Positions 1 to 8,335 of a stretch of 64,000 nt of DNA are shown here, one piece after another (within the stretch, counting starts at the first letter, position 1; each line of letters begins with the position of its first letter). This stretch comes from Treponema socranskii subsp. buccale (GTDB lineage: Bacteria; Spirochaetota; Spirochaetia; Treponematales; Treponemataceae), in assembly GCF_024181585.1 (NCBI RefSeq), contig NZ_CP054258.1:1860001-1924000 (forward strand), read 5' to 3'. The position numbers and the translations under genes are program-made. The notes under the pieces were generated by a model. It ran no database searches, was not told the origin of the DNA, and saw only the letters and a list, made by a program, of their open reading frames with translations.

Positions 1-453
1 CAAGTCATCAGCGGCATCGGCTTTCTCGGCGCCGGCAGCATTATGATAAGCAATATGCGCATTAAAGGCATTACAACCGCCGCCGGTCTTTGGGGATCGG
101 CGGGATTGGGTCTTGCGATCGGGGCGGGATTTTATATCGGCGCCTTTATCACCGGACTCTTTTTGCTCGTCATCCTGACGATTATGAGCAGGATCGACGC
201 GCGGATGAACGCGATGAGCCGTTCGATGATCGTCTTCGCCGAATTCAAATCGACGGAAGCGTTTACGTCGTTCGTAAAAGAAGCACGCAAAATGAACTGC
301 ACGTTGTCAGACATCGAAATGAAAAAATCGCTGCTCGACGGAGATTACGTCGGCGTCAACATCGCGATCTCGCTCCCGAAGCGGCAAAACCATGCCGAAG
401 TCATTCAGCAATTCGGCGCACTCAAAGGTGTAAAATACATCGAAGAATTGTAA
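1..453 (+). CDS. MgtC/SapB-family membrane protein (5' end missing)
   Basis: The reading frame is open from base 1, so this is the C-terminal part of a gene that begins outside the window. The first residues (GIGFLGAGSIM) match the conserved loop of MgtC/SapB membrane proteins. Two hydrophobic segments follow (about codons 20-60), then a soluble tail of about 75 residues that looks like the ACT-like domain of the longer family members. MgtC proteins act in the inner membrane and are linked to growth in low magnesium and, in pathogens, to survival in host cells; that role is family knowledge. An ATG at 43 is internal to the conserved motif and should not be used as the start. The gene is followed by an unrelated binding-protein gene. 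Confidence 0.82.
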   Translation, partial: QVISGIGFLGAGSIMISNMRIKGITTAAGLWGSAGLGLAIGAGFYIGAFITGLFLLVILTIMSRIDARMNAMSRSMIVFAEFKSTEAFTSFVKEARKMNCTLSDIEMKKSLLDGDYVGVNIAISLPKRQNHAEVIQQFGALKGVKYIEEL

Positions 454-549
454 CGTGTCGGTAAACAATCGACTCAGGACAACCGTCTTGACTATATAGA
501 GTTGTCTTAAAAGTCGGTTCCTTTTTTTCGCCCCCATAACGCGCCCCCG

Positions 550-578
550 TTTCAAACGAGGGCGATCCGTGCTATACT
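550..578 (+). promoter_or_regulatory. Possible promoter with almost no leader
   Basis: TATACT lies at 573-578, only 6 bases before the ATG at 585, with a weak -35-like TTTCAA at 550-555 (17-base spacer). If used, transcription would start at about the ATG. No Shine-Dalgarno sequence is visible before that ATG, which agrees with a leaderless message. The -35 match is poor, so this remains tentative. Confidence 0.3.
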
Positions 579-584
579 GACGCT

Positions 585-1610
585 ATGCGTACCCCTTTCC
601 GCGCGCTTTTGTTTTCCGCAGCGCTTTTCGTTTTTACGGGCTGCTTTCAAAAGGCGAAAGGCGGCGATGCGAACACGCTCGTCGTCGCAAGTCCCCACCC
701 GCTCGTACTCATCGTTCCCGTCATAGAGAATTTCGAAAACGAAACGGGGATCGCCGTCGAACTCGTACAGGGCGGCACAAAAGAAATACTTAAAAATCTT
801 CAAATGCACCCCGACGCTTCTCCGTACGATGTGCTGTGGGGCGGCTCCTACGCATCGGTGCTTCCCGCTTCTTCACTCTTCGATTCTTATACAAGTGCGA
901 ACGAAGCGTATATCAAAAATGAATATAAAAACGTCGAAGGCATGTTGAACCGCTTTTCCGACGTGCCGAGCGTTTTAATGATCAACAAAAAGCGGCTCGG
1001 CGACGTCGTAGTCTCAGGCTACGACGATCTCCTCAATCCGAAATTAAAAGGCGCGATCGCGTTCGGAAACCCGGAAACGTCGTCGTCGGCATGGGAACAT
1101 TTAATAAATATGCTCTATGCCGAAGGCAAAGGAAATCCCGACGACGGCTGGGACTACGTAAAAACGCTGTGCAAAAATCTCGACGGCATTCTTTTAAACT
1201 CTTCGAGTGCGGTCTATAACGGAGTTGCGGACGGACGCTTTGCTGTCGGTTTAACTTTCGAAGAGGGCGGCGCCAATTTTGCCGAAAAAGACGACAACAT
1301 CGCCTTAGTCTACATGAGCGAAGGCGTCGTCTTTACTCCCGACGGCGTCTATATGCCGAAAAAAATCCGGCACAAAGACAATGCCGTCCGATTTATCGAT
1401 TATGTGACGGGAAAAAACGTACAAAGCTATATCGCAAAAAAAATGAACCGCCGTTCCGTACGAAGCGACGTCGAAGTGAAAAGCCTCCTTCCGGCAAAGA
1501 GCGCAATCAAGTGCATCTCCGTAGATTACGCGTATACGACGTCGCATCAAAGCGAATGGGTAGAGCGCTTTCTCGATATCTTTGAAAGCGCGAGGCAAAG
1601 CGATGAGTAG
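585..1610 (+). CDS. Extracellular solute-binding lipoprotein, probable ligand sensor of the adjacent kinase
   Basis: A 341-residue family 1 solute-binding protein of the Fe3+/sugar-phosphate (AfuA-like) type. A short hydrophobic signal ends in a lipobox, FTGC, with Cys20 as the likely lipidated residue, so it should be anchored at the periplasmic face. The body has the usual start of the fold (LVVASPHPLVLIVPVIENFE) and a WGGSYASVLP segment. It resembles the second binding protein at 4300. Its stop codon overlaps the histidine kinase start by 8 bases and no permease follows directly. I infer that it presents ligand to the kinase rather than, or as well as, feeding the transporter. The ligand is unknown; iron, sugar phosphates and phosphonates are all bound by relatives. 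Confidence 0.8.
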   Translation: MRTPFRALLFSAALFVFTGCFQKAKGGDANTLVVASPHPLVLIVPVIENFENETGIAVELVQGGTKEILKNLQMHPDASPYDVLWGGSYASVLPASSLFDSYTSANEAYIKNEYKNVEGMLNRFSDVPSVLMINKKRLGDVVVSGYDDLLNPKLKGAIAFGNPETSSSAWEHLINMLYAEGKGNPDDGWDYVKTLCKNLDGILLNSSSAVYNGVADGRFAVGLTFEEGGANFAEKDDNIALVYMSEGVVFTPDGVYMPKKIRHKDNAVRFIDYVTGKNVQSYIAKKMNRRSVRSDVEVKSLLPAKSAIKCISVDYAYTTSHQSEWVERFLDIFESARQSDE

Positions 1611-3291
1611 CACTGTGCATTTCAAAGAAGAAATACGCCGCTCGTTCATAGCGCATTCGCTCATTCCGTCCGTCGCGTTTGCAAGTATCGTCATCATCAC
1701 TTCCGTTTTTCTGTGGAACGTAAATCTCTACCGCACGCTCGCGCGCGAAAACAAAAAGCTTGCCTCCGTTTTGAACGCAGCCGTAGCCTCATACGGCGCT
1801 TTTATCGAAGAGAAAAGTCTTTCTTCCGAAAGAAGAATTTTTGACGACGCACCTTTCGTCTCCGAAGCGTATACCGTGTTGAAAGAATTTATCCATACGC
1901 AAAAGATCGCCGCGAATTTTACGCTGCTTTCCCCGTCGTACGGTATCGTACTGCAAGGAAGGACTGATGACGACTTTATCGTTCCCGAATGGCAAAATCA
2001 ATTTACATGGGGTGCACTCGGCAGAATGCGCGAAAAGCCCGATCAAACGGTGATCGAATTATCGTCGGAATACAATACAAGCGGAAAAAGCGAAATCGTC
2101 ATCGGATGCGCGCTCGGCGCAAAAGACAGAATCGGCGGCTATATCGTCTTTACGATAGACGAAAAAGACATACGCGCATATTTCAATCCGGCGCTCCCCT
2201 TTGCGATCACCGACGCCAAGGGTACGCTCTTTGCCTCTTCGTTCCCTCACGCGGCGAACGCATTCGGAAAGCTCGCGGCCGGCTATCGAAGCGACAGGCG
2301 CTATTATTTTACGGAAAACGAAGCGGTCTTTCGGGAAACGACAACGGACGGCATCTTCAACGTCTACACCTTTCAAAACACACAGCAGATGCGGAGCGCT
2401 TTTTTAATAATCGTATTGACGACGCTTTCGGTTCTCGCCCTTGTTATCGCAGGGCTTTTCGTCAGCGCGGCTAAAATCGCGGAAAAGGAATCGCGTTCTC
2501 TCACACAGATCGCAGACTTGTGCGGCGAAGTCGAACGCGGCAATCTCGCAGAACGACTTGCGGCTTCCGGCACTGTCGAATTCCAAAAGATTGCAAACGC
2601 GTACAACGACATGCTCGACACGGTACAGCGCCTCATCGATGAAAATAAAAAAGAAACGCACGAACGTTATATCGCGGAAATCAAACAGCTCGAAATGCAG
2701 TTCAATCCGCACTTTTTATACAACACGCTCGAAAATATTAAATTTTTAATAAAACTCGATCCTGATAAAGCGCAAAAAACGATTCTGCGCCTTTCGGAAC
2801 TCTTGCGCTACAGCATCGACAACGATGCGTCGACGGCCGCGATCGGTGAAGACATCCGCCGCATCGAACATTATCTGTACATATTGAAACTCCGCTTCGG
2901 TAAAAAATTCGCATACGAAATCGACGTGCCGGACGAAGTACAAAACTGCGTCGTGCCGAAGCTCATCGTGCAGCCTTTAATCGACAATTCCGTCAAGCAC
3001 GGCTTCGCCGACAAAGAGCGCATGAAAGTTTCGATCGGAGCGCATACGGTCGGGAAAAAACTGTATATCGTCGTGCGCGACGACGGAGCCGGCATAGACG
3101 AAAGCGAACTGAAAGCGATGCGGAAACTCATCCGCGCGCAGAGCAATAAAACGAATCACATCGGCTTATACAACGTCGAGCGGCGCATAGAGCTTTTGTA
3201 CGGACGAGGATACGGCATGACGATCGACAGCGTTGCGGGCAGCGGAACGACCGTGCGCATAAGCCTGCCGGTCATTCGGAGTAAACTATGA
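1603..3291 (+). CDS. Sensor histidine kinase, YesM/LytS type
   Basis: I chose the ATG at 1603 (562 residues) over an upstream TTG at 1582 because GAGG lies at 1592-1595, 7 bases before it. Transmembrane helix 1 is at about residues 21-43, an extracytoplasmic sensor region at 44-264, helix 2 at 265-290, then a HAMP-like linker. The His_kinase motif QFNPHFLYN places the phospho-acceptor at His370. The ATPase domain shows the N box (IDNSVKHGF), G1 (DDGAGID) and a GSGTT near the end. It should autophosphorylate in response to an outside signal and pass phosphate to the regulator at 3288, which overlaps it by 4 bases (ATGA). The overlapping binding lipoprotein suggests that ligand-loaded protein is the signal. 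Confidence 0.9.
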   Translation: MSSTVHFKEEIRRSFIAHSLIPSVAFASIVIITSVFLWNVNLYRTLARENKKLASVLNAAVASYGAFIEEKSLSSERRIFDDAPFVSEAYTVLKEFIHTQKIAANFTLLSPSYGIVLQGRTDDDFIVPEWQNQFTWGALGRMREKPDQTVIELSSEYNTSGKSEIVIGCALGAKDRIGGYIVFTIDEKDIRAYFNPALPFAITDAKGTLFASSFPHAANAFGKLAAGYRSDRRYYFTENEAVFRETTTDGIFNVYTFQNTQQMRSAFLIIVLTTLSVLALVIAGLFVSAAKIAEKESRSLTQIADLCGEVERGNLAERLAASGTVEFQKIANAYNDMLDTVQRLIDENKKETHERYIAEIKQLEMQFNPHFLYNTLENIKFLIKLDPDKAQKTILRLSELLRYSIDNDASTAAIGEDIRRIEHYLYILKLRFGKKFAYEIDVPDEVQNCVVPKLIVQPLIDNSVKHGFADKERMKVSIGAHTVGKKLYIVVRDDGAGIDESELKAMRKLIRAQSNKTNHIGLYNVERRIELLYGRGYGMTIDSVAGSGTTVRISLPVIRSKL

Positions 3292-4085
3292 TACGCATAC
3301 TGATTGCCGAAGATGAAGAGATTATCCGTTCGGGGCTTTTGTATACGATCGACTGGCTTTCCATGAACGCTGTCGTCGTCGCTTCCGCGGCAACGGGTAC
3401 GGAAGGGCTCGAAAAGATAAAAAGCCTGCGCCCCGACATCGTGATCACCGACATAAAAATGCCGGGCATGAGCGGACTCGATATGATAGCGGAAGCGCAA
3501 AAGGAAAAAATCGATTTTATCCCGATCGTGCTTACAAGCTATTCCGATTTCAACTATGCCAAAAACGCCATCGCCCTCCGCGTCTTCGATTATCTTTTAA
3601 AACCCGTAGACGAAGAAAAAATCAAAGATGTCGTCTTAAAAGCAAAAGAGCAGCTTGAAAAAAACCGCATCGCACAAAAAGCCGAACGCGAGGGAAACAC
3701 AGGCAGCGCCCCGTCGCCCTTTCTTCCGCCCCCGGTTTCCGACAATCCGTATATCGCAGCCTGCCTCAGCGCGATCGAACAAAACTACGCGGGGCATCCG
3801 AATATCGAAACGCTTGCCGAAACGCTCAAAGTGAGCGCAAGTTATTTGAGCAGATTATTTAAAAAACACACGTCGATGACTTTCCTCGATTTTTTGAACA
3901 CGTACCGGATTCAAAAAGCCGTAAGCCTCCTTTCCGATCAAAAATACCGCGTCTACGAAGTCGCATCGATGACGGGTTTTTCGTCGTACAAGCGATTTTA
4001 CGAAGTGTTCAAATCCTATGCGGGTTTTCCGCCGACGGAACTCGCAAAGCCGGACGGAAAACGGAAAAATCGAACGCCCGACTGA
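3288..4085 (+). CDS. Response regulator, receiver plus AraC-type DNA-binding domain
   Basis: A 265-residue regulator. The receiver domain (residues 1-120) has the acidic pair at Glu8/Asp9, phospho-acceptor Asp55 in DIVITDIKMPG and the conserved Lys in DYLLKPVDEE. A Pro-rich linker follows, then a C-terminal AraC domain with two helix-turn-helix units (LAETLKVSASYLSRLFKK and YEVASMTGFSSYKRFYEVFK). It is shorter than many YesN proteins because the middle region is reduced. The start overlaps the kinase stop by 4 bases, so the two are translationally coupled. The most likely target is the binding protein/permease/ATPase operon starting at 4300, by analogy with other YesMN-transporter loci; this is an inference. 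Confidence 0.9.
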   Translation: MIRILIAEDEEIIRSGLLYTIDWLSMNAVVVASAATGTEGLEKIKSLRPDIVITDIKMPGMSGLDMIAEAQKEKIDFIPIVLTSYSDFNYAKNAIALRVFDYLLKPVDEEKIKDVVLKAKEQLEKNRIAQKAEREGNTGSAPSPFLPPPVSDNPYIAACLSAIEQNYAGHPNIETLAETLKVSASYLSRLFKKHTSMTFLDFLNTYRIQKAVSLLSDQKYRVYEVASMTGFSSYKRFYEVFKSYAGFPPTELAKPDGKRKNRTPD

Positions 4086-4150
4086 GTGCGGCCGATTTTT
4101 TACGTTCACGCTATTTTTTAGAAAACATACTTTTCGACACGTCTGGCCCG
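4084..4150 (+). repeat. Short copy of dispersed repeat (shared with 19107 and 43625)
   Basis: The 214 bases between the regulator and the binding-protein gene begin with a segment matching the last ~65 bases of the long repeats at 19107-19470 and 43625-43873: GCCGATTTTTTA, then ACGCTATTTTTTAG, then a run ending near TTTCGACACG. The rest of the gap must hold the promoter for the transporter operon, but I cannot pick one out with confidence. Confidence 0.55.
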
Positions 4151-4299
4151 ATCGGCTGCAAGCCTGTTTCGCGTCTTTCCGCATCGCGCTCCGTTCGGTT
4201 CATTTTTCGGGATATTTTTATATAAAATCGGCATTGCGAATACGGAATTCCCCCCTTACAATTTTCTTAAAGATATTCAATATCCGGAGGATTTCCATT

Positions 4300-5340
4300 A
4301 TGAAAAAGATTTGTGCAGTCATCGGCTCGCTTTTGCTCGCCGGCAGTATGCTCTTTGCCGCCGGCAACAAAAACGCGGGTTCCCTCGTCGTCTACGGCTC
4401 ATGCGAAGAAGAATACGTCAGCGCCGTATGTGCGAAATTCGAAAAACTCACCGGCATCAAAACGAGCTACCAGCGCCTTTCGACGGGCGAAGTGCTCACG
4501 AAGATCGCCGAAGAAAACGGCAAACCGTCGGCGGACGTATGGTTCGGCGGCACGACCGACCCGTACAACGAAGCGGCGGCAAGAGGACTTTTGCTCCCGT
4601 ACAACGCGAAAAATGCAAAACACATCATCGCACCGCAGTTCAAAGATGCGAACAACAACTGGTTCGGAATCTACCGCGGCATCCTCGGCTTTTTTTGGAA
4701 CACGGAAGAAATCAAGCGTCTCGGCATCCAGCCGCCGAAAGACTGGGACGATTTGATAAAACCGCAGTACAAAGGCTTGGTTTCGTTCGCAAACCCGAAT
4801 ACGGCGGGAACGGGAAAACTCATCGTCAACACGATGGTGCAGATGAAAGGACACGACAAAGCGATGGAGTATTTCAAAGCGCTCGATAAAAATATCGTCC
4901 AGTACACGAAGTCCGGTTCCGGCCCGTCGAAGCTCGTTCCGACCGGCGAAATCGTCATCGGCATCGGCTTCCTGCACGACGTCGTCTATCAGATCGTCGA
5001 CAACGGATACGACAATTTGGGCATGACCGCGCCCGCTTCCGGTACGAGCTACGAAATCGGAGCGACGGCAATTTTCAAAGGCGCAAAAAATGTCGCAAAC
5101 GCGCAGAAATTCATCGAGTTCGCGCTTTCACCCGACTGCGTAAACCTCGCTCAGGAAAACGGTTCGTATCAGTTCCTCGTCATCGACAACGCGAAGCCCG
5201 TTAAAGCGGCCGTCAAAGCCGGTCTCGATAAAATCAAAACGATCAACTACGATTTCGAAGACGCGAAATACCACACGTCGCAGTACGTACAGGATTTCTT
5301 TAAAGTCATCGCAAGCGACGACCGCGTTAAAACAAAATAA
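4300..5340 (+). CDS. ABC transporter substrate-binding protein, AfuA/FbpA-like
   Basis: The start is the ATG at 4300, with a strong CCGGAGG at 4284-4290; the frame is open further upstream but that stretch is repeat DNA. The protein has 346 residues with a signal peptide (MKKICAVIGSLLLAGSMLFAA) cleaved near AAG. Family marks include SYQRLSTGEVL, ADVWFGGTTDPYNEAAA and the GLVSFANPNTAGTG segment. It should capture a ligand in the periplasm and deliver it to the fused permease downstream. AfuA of Actinobacillus, from the same family, binds hexose phosphates while FbpA binds Fe3+, so the substrate cannot be assigned from sequence alone. Hairpins after the stop may raise its expression above that of the permease. 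Confidence 0.85.
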   Translation: MKKICAVIGSLLLAGSMLFAAGNKNAGSLVVYGSCEEEYVSAVCAKFEKLTGIKTSYQRLSTGEVLTKIAEENGKPSADVWFGGTTDPYNEAAARGLLLPYNAKNAKHIIAPQFKDANNNWFGIYRGILGFFWNTEEIKRLGIQPPKDWDDLIKPQYKGLVSFANPNTAGTGKLIVNTMVQMKGHDKAMEYFKALDKNIVQYTKSGSGPSKLVPTGEIVIGIGFLHDVVYQIVDNGYDNLGMTAPASGTSYEIGATAIFKGAKNVANAQKFIEFALSPDCVNLAQENGSYQFLVIDNAKPVKAAVKAGLDKIKTINYDFEDAKYHTSQYVQDFFKVIASDDRVKTK

Positions 5341-5341
5341 T

Positions 5342-5441
5342 CAACATACCCCCGACGCAAGCGTCGGGGTATGTTGTTCTCATAAGGTGGTTGCAGTCGG
5401 CTTTAATACCCTTTGTTACGACGCAAGCGTCGGGGTATTAA
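5342..5441 (+). repeat. Two successive stem-loops between binding-protein and permease genes
   Basis: The first hairpin pairs 5342-5357 with 5362-5376 (about 15 base pairs, one bulge, CAAG loop). The second, at about 5405-5440, has the same CGACG-CAAG-CGTCG core flanked by TAATACC/GGTATTA. Neither is followed by a long T run. Hairpins in this position in ABC operons often protect the upstream mRNA or partly stop transcription, giving excess binding protein; that function is inferred. The arm around 5393-5418 (TGCAGTCGGCTTTAATAC) also occurs at 45563. Confidence 0.65.
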
Positions 5442-5529
5442 ATCCTCTGCACGAATAATTATTAATTTCAATTACCGCTGCGGTGCGATCCGTGCCGCAG
5501 CACATCATCTTTTTTCGTGGATTTTTATT

Positions 5530-7245
5530 ATGACAAAACCATACAGCGCGGGAATGCAAAGCAAAACGCTCGACAGAAAAAAATTGTTTGCCGATCCGAT
5601 CCTCATCACCGCAATATTCGGCATATTTTTGTTTTTAGTTTTATTTATCGTCTATCCCCTGTCGATTTTGCTTGTCGACAGCGTGTACGAAGAAAATCAA
5701 ATCACGCTTTCCGTATTCGCCCGCATTTTCGGGATGTCGGGCTTTCGAAAGGCGATTTCAAATACGCTGCAGCTCGGCTTTATTTCAGGCATCCTCGCCA
5801 CTCTTGTCGGCTTTCTCTTCGCATACGTCGACATGTACGTCAGCGTCGGAAACAAATTCGTCAAAAGCCTGTTTAAAATCGTTTCCGTGCTGCCGGTCGT
5901 TTCGCCCCCCTTCGTTCTCTCTCTTTCGGCGATCATGCTTTTCGGACGCACGGGTATCATCACGCGAAACCTGTTCAATTTAAGTACGACAAAATTATAC
6001 GGCCTTCCGGGCATCTGTCTCGTACAGACACTTACATTTTTTCCCGTCTGCTACCTCATGCTCAAAGGCTTGCTTAAAAACATAGATCCTTCACTCGAAG
6101 AAGCCGCTCGCAATATCGGTGCTTCACGATGGAAAGTGTTTACGTCGGTAACGCTTCCGCTTTTGCTTCCCGGTCTCGGTAACGCCTTTCTCGTAACCTT
6201 TATCGAATCGGTTGCGGACTTTGCAAACCCGATGATCATCGGAGGAAACTTCGACACGCTCGCAACGTCGATTTATCTGCAGCTCACCGGCGCATACGAT
6301 AAAAGCGGCGCTACCGCAATGGCCGTCGTGCTGCTCTTTATTTCGATGGGCTTATTCATCGTCGAAAAATATCGGCTCGAGCGGAAATCGGTCGCTACCC
6401 TTACGGGCAAAGCCTCTCGGGAGCGCATGCGCATAAAAGACAAAAGCGTACGCGTTCCGCTCGTCACGATCAGCATCGTCATTTCGCTGTTCGTTATCGT
6501 GCTTTACATCCTCGTCGTATTCGGCTCTCTCTTTAAGATTTGGGGACGGAACTACAGCCTGTCGCTCAAATGGTATCAGTACATTTTTAAAAATAACGGA
6601 TACAAAGTATTCCTCGATTCGATTTGGCTTTCGCTCATCGCCTCTCCCATCACCGCATTCATTTCGATGATAATCGCCTACTTGGTCGTAAAGCGAAAAT
6701 TCGCCGGCAAGGGATTTATGGAATTCATCGCTATGCTTGCGATGGCGGTTCCGGGAACGGTTCTCGGCGTCGGCTTTATCCGCGGCTTCAACAGCGGCAT
6801 CTTTCACTCCGGTTTTATGCAGGGGCTCTACGGCACGGGAGCGATTCTCGTTATCGTGTTCATCGTGCGCTCGCTTCCGATCGGTACGCGAAGCGGCATC
6901 GCAGCTCTGAGGCAGATCGATAAATCGATCGAAGAGTCCGCCTACGATTTGGGTGCCGACAGCTTCACCGTATTTACGACGGTGACGCTTCCTCTTATTA
7001 AGGATTCCTTTTTCAGCGGACTCGTTACGACTTTCGTGCGTTCCATCACGGCGATTTCAGCGATCATTCTGCTGGTCACTCCGCAGTTCGTGCTCATCAC
7101 CGTGCGCATCAACGAACACGCGGAAAAAGGCAACTACGGCATAGCCTGCGCATACGCGACCATACTGATCATTATCACGTATACGGCGATTACGCTGATG
7201 AATCTGTTTACCGGAAAATTCGGCACAAGCCGCAAACAAAAATAA
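5530..7245 (+). CDS. ABC transporter permease, two fused BPD domains (FbpB/AfuB-like)
   Basis: The ATG at 5530 gives 571 residues; an upstream extension to 5413 would translate the repeat hairpins and is rejected. The protein is strongly hydrophobic with about 12 membrane segments in two halves. Each half has its own EAA loop that docks to the ATPase: LEEAARNIGASRWKVF in the first and IEESAYDLGADSFTVF in the second. This fused form is typical of Fe3+-type and AfuB-type importers. It forms the membrane channel for the binding protein at 4300 with the ATPase 13 bases downstream. No good Shine-Dalgarno is seen (GTGG at 5516), so translation may be modest. Confidence 0.9.
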   Translation: MTKPYSAGMQSKTLDRKKLFADPILITAIFGIFLFLVLFIVYPLSILLVDSVYEENQITLSVFARIFGMSGFRKAISNTLQLGFISGILATLVGFLFAYVDMYVSVGNKFVKSLFKIVSVLPVVSPPFVLSLSAIMLFGRTGIITRNLFNLSTTKLYGLPGICLVQTLTFFPVCYLMLKGLLKNIDPSLEEAARNIGASRWKVFTSVTLPLLLPGLGNAFLVTFIESVADFANPMIIGGNFDTLATSIYLQLTGAYDKSGATAMAVVLLFISMGLFIVEKYRLERKSVATLTGKASRERMRIKDKSVRVPLVTISIVISLFVIVLYILVVFGSLFKIWGRNYSLSLKWYQYIFKNNGYKVFLDSIWLSLIASPITAFISMIIAYLVVKRKFAGKGFMEFIAMLAMAVPGTVLGVGFIRGFNSGIFHSGFMQGLYGTGAILVIVFIVRSLPIGTRSGIAALRQIDKSIEESAYDLGADSFTVFTTVTLPLIKDSFFSGLVTTFVRSITAISAIILLVTPQFVLITVRINEHAEKGNYGIACAYATILIIITYTAITLMNLFTGKFGTSRKQK

Positions 7246-7258
7246 CAAGGGGAATATT

Positions 7259-8335
7259 ATGTCAAAAGAACAAAAGGGCGTACGCCTCGATCACATAACG
7301 AAGATTTACAAAGATTATAAAACGGAAAAAGATTTTGCCGCAGTGGACGATATTTCGCTCGACATCAAACCCGGCAGCTTTGTCACCCTGCTCGGCCCTT
7401 CAGGCTGCGGAAAGACGACGACGCTCCGCATGGTCGCGGGATTTGAAAGCCCCGACAAGGGCGAAATCTACATCGGCGATCAAGCGATCAACGAACTCAC
7501 GCCGAACAAGCGCGATACGGCAATGGTGTTCCAAAGCTACGCGCTTTTGCCGCACTACAACGTTTTCGACAATATCGCCTACGGCTTAAAAATCAGAAAA
7601 GTTACAAAAGACGAAATAGCCGAGCGCGTTATGGCCATGCTCAAACTCGTCGAACTCGAAGGGCTCGAAGGCCGCATGACGAATCAGCTGTCCGGCGGAC
7701 AGCAGCAGCGAGTCGCCCTCGCGCGCGCGCTTGTCGTACAGCCGAGCGTTTTGCTTTTCGACGAACCGCTTTCGAATCTCGACGCAAAGCTCCGCGTCGC
7801 AATGCGTACCGAAATCAGGCGCATCCAGCAGACGGTCGGCATTACGGCGATTTACGTTACGCACGACCAGTCGGAAGCTATGAGCATCTCCGACCAAATC
7901 ATCATCATGAATAAAGGCAAAATCGCACAGATGGGAACGCCGCGCGAAATCTACTATCAGCCGAAAAACGAATTCGTCGCGGACTTTATCGGCGAAGTGA
8001 ACTTCCTGACCGGAAGCGTAACGTCGATCGATTCCAAAGCCATACACGTCGATGTCGGCGGCGTCGATATCACCGCCGAATCCTTTGAAAAAGTTTCAAA
8101 GGGCGACTCATGCAAAATCGTACTGCGCCCCGAATCGATTACGCTCGCCGACAAAGGAGTGCTCCCGTGCACGGTAACGCTTTCGACGTTTATGGGCTCG
8201 TATCAGTATTATCAGGTCGACGTAAACGGCATGATGATAAAGATCACCGAATACAACCCGAAAAATCACAAGCTTTACGAAGCGGGAGACAAAGCCTACC
8301 TCAACTTCGAAAGCCATAACCTGCACATTCTCTAG
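7259..8335 (+). CDS. ABC transporter ATP-binding protein (FbpC/PotA-like)
   Basis: A 358-residue ATPase with AAGGGG just upstream (7247-7252). Walker A is GPSGCGKT at residues 46-53, then a Q loop (VFQSYALLPH), the signature LSGGQQQRVALARAL, Walker B LLFDEPLSNLDAKL and the switch His in YVTHDQSEA. A C-terminal TOBE-like region (about 240-358) contains the PESI element. It powers import with the permease and binding protein upstream. Its TAG stop lies in a CTAG that also supplies the stop of the convergent kduI gene. Confidence 0.93.
   Translation: MSKEQKGVRLDHITKIYKDYKTEKDFAAVDDISLDIKPGSFVTLLGPSGCGKTTTLRMVAGFESPDKGEIYIGDQAINELTPNKRDTAMVFQSYALLPHYNVFDNIAYGLKIRKVTKDEIAERVMAMLKLVELEGLEGRMTNQLSGGQQQRVALARALVVQPSVLLFDEPLSNLDAKLRVAMRTEIRRIQQTVGITAIYVTHDQSEAMSISDQIIIMNKGKIAQMGTPREIYYQPKNEFVADFIGEVNFLTGSVTSIDSKAIHVDVGGVDITAESFEKVSKGDSCKIVLRPESITLADKGVLPCTVTLSTFMGSYQYYQVDVNGMMIKITEYNPKNHKLYEAGDKAYLNFESHNLHIL

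Noticed and set aside
1582-1602. TTG start giving a kinase longer by 7 residues
   Set aside because: The ATG at 1603 has a well-placed GAGG; the TTG has none.
4018-4299. N-terminal extension of the binding protein
   Set aside because: It translates dispersed-repeat DNA; the ATG at 4300 has a strong ribosome site and begins a perfect signal peptide.
5413-5529. N-terminal extension of the permease
   Set aside because: It covers the hairpin repeat; the hydrophobic protein begins properly at 5530.
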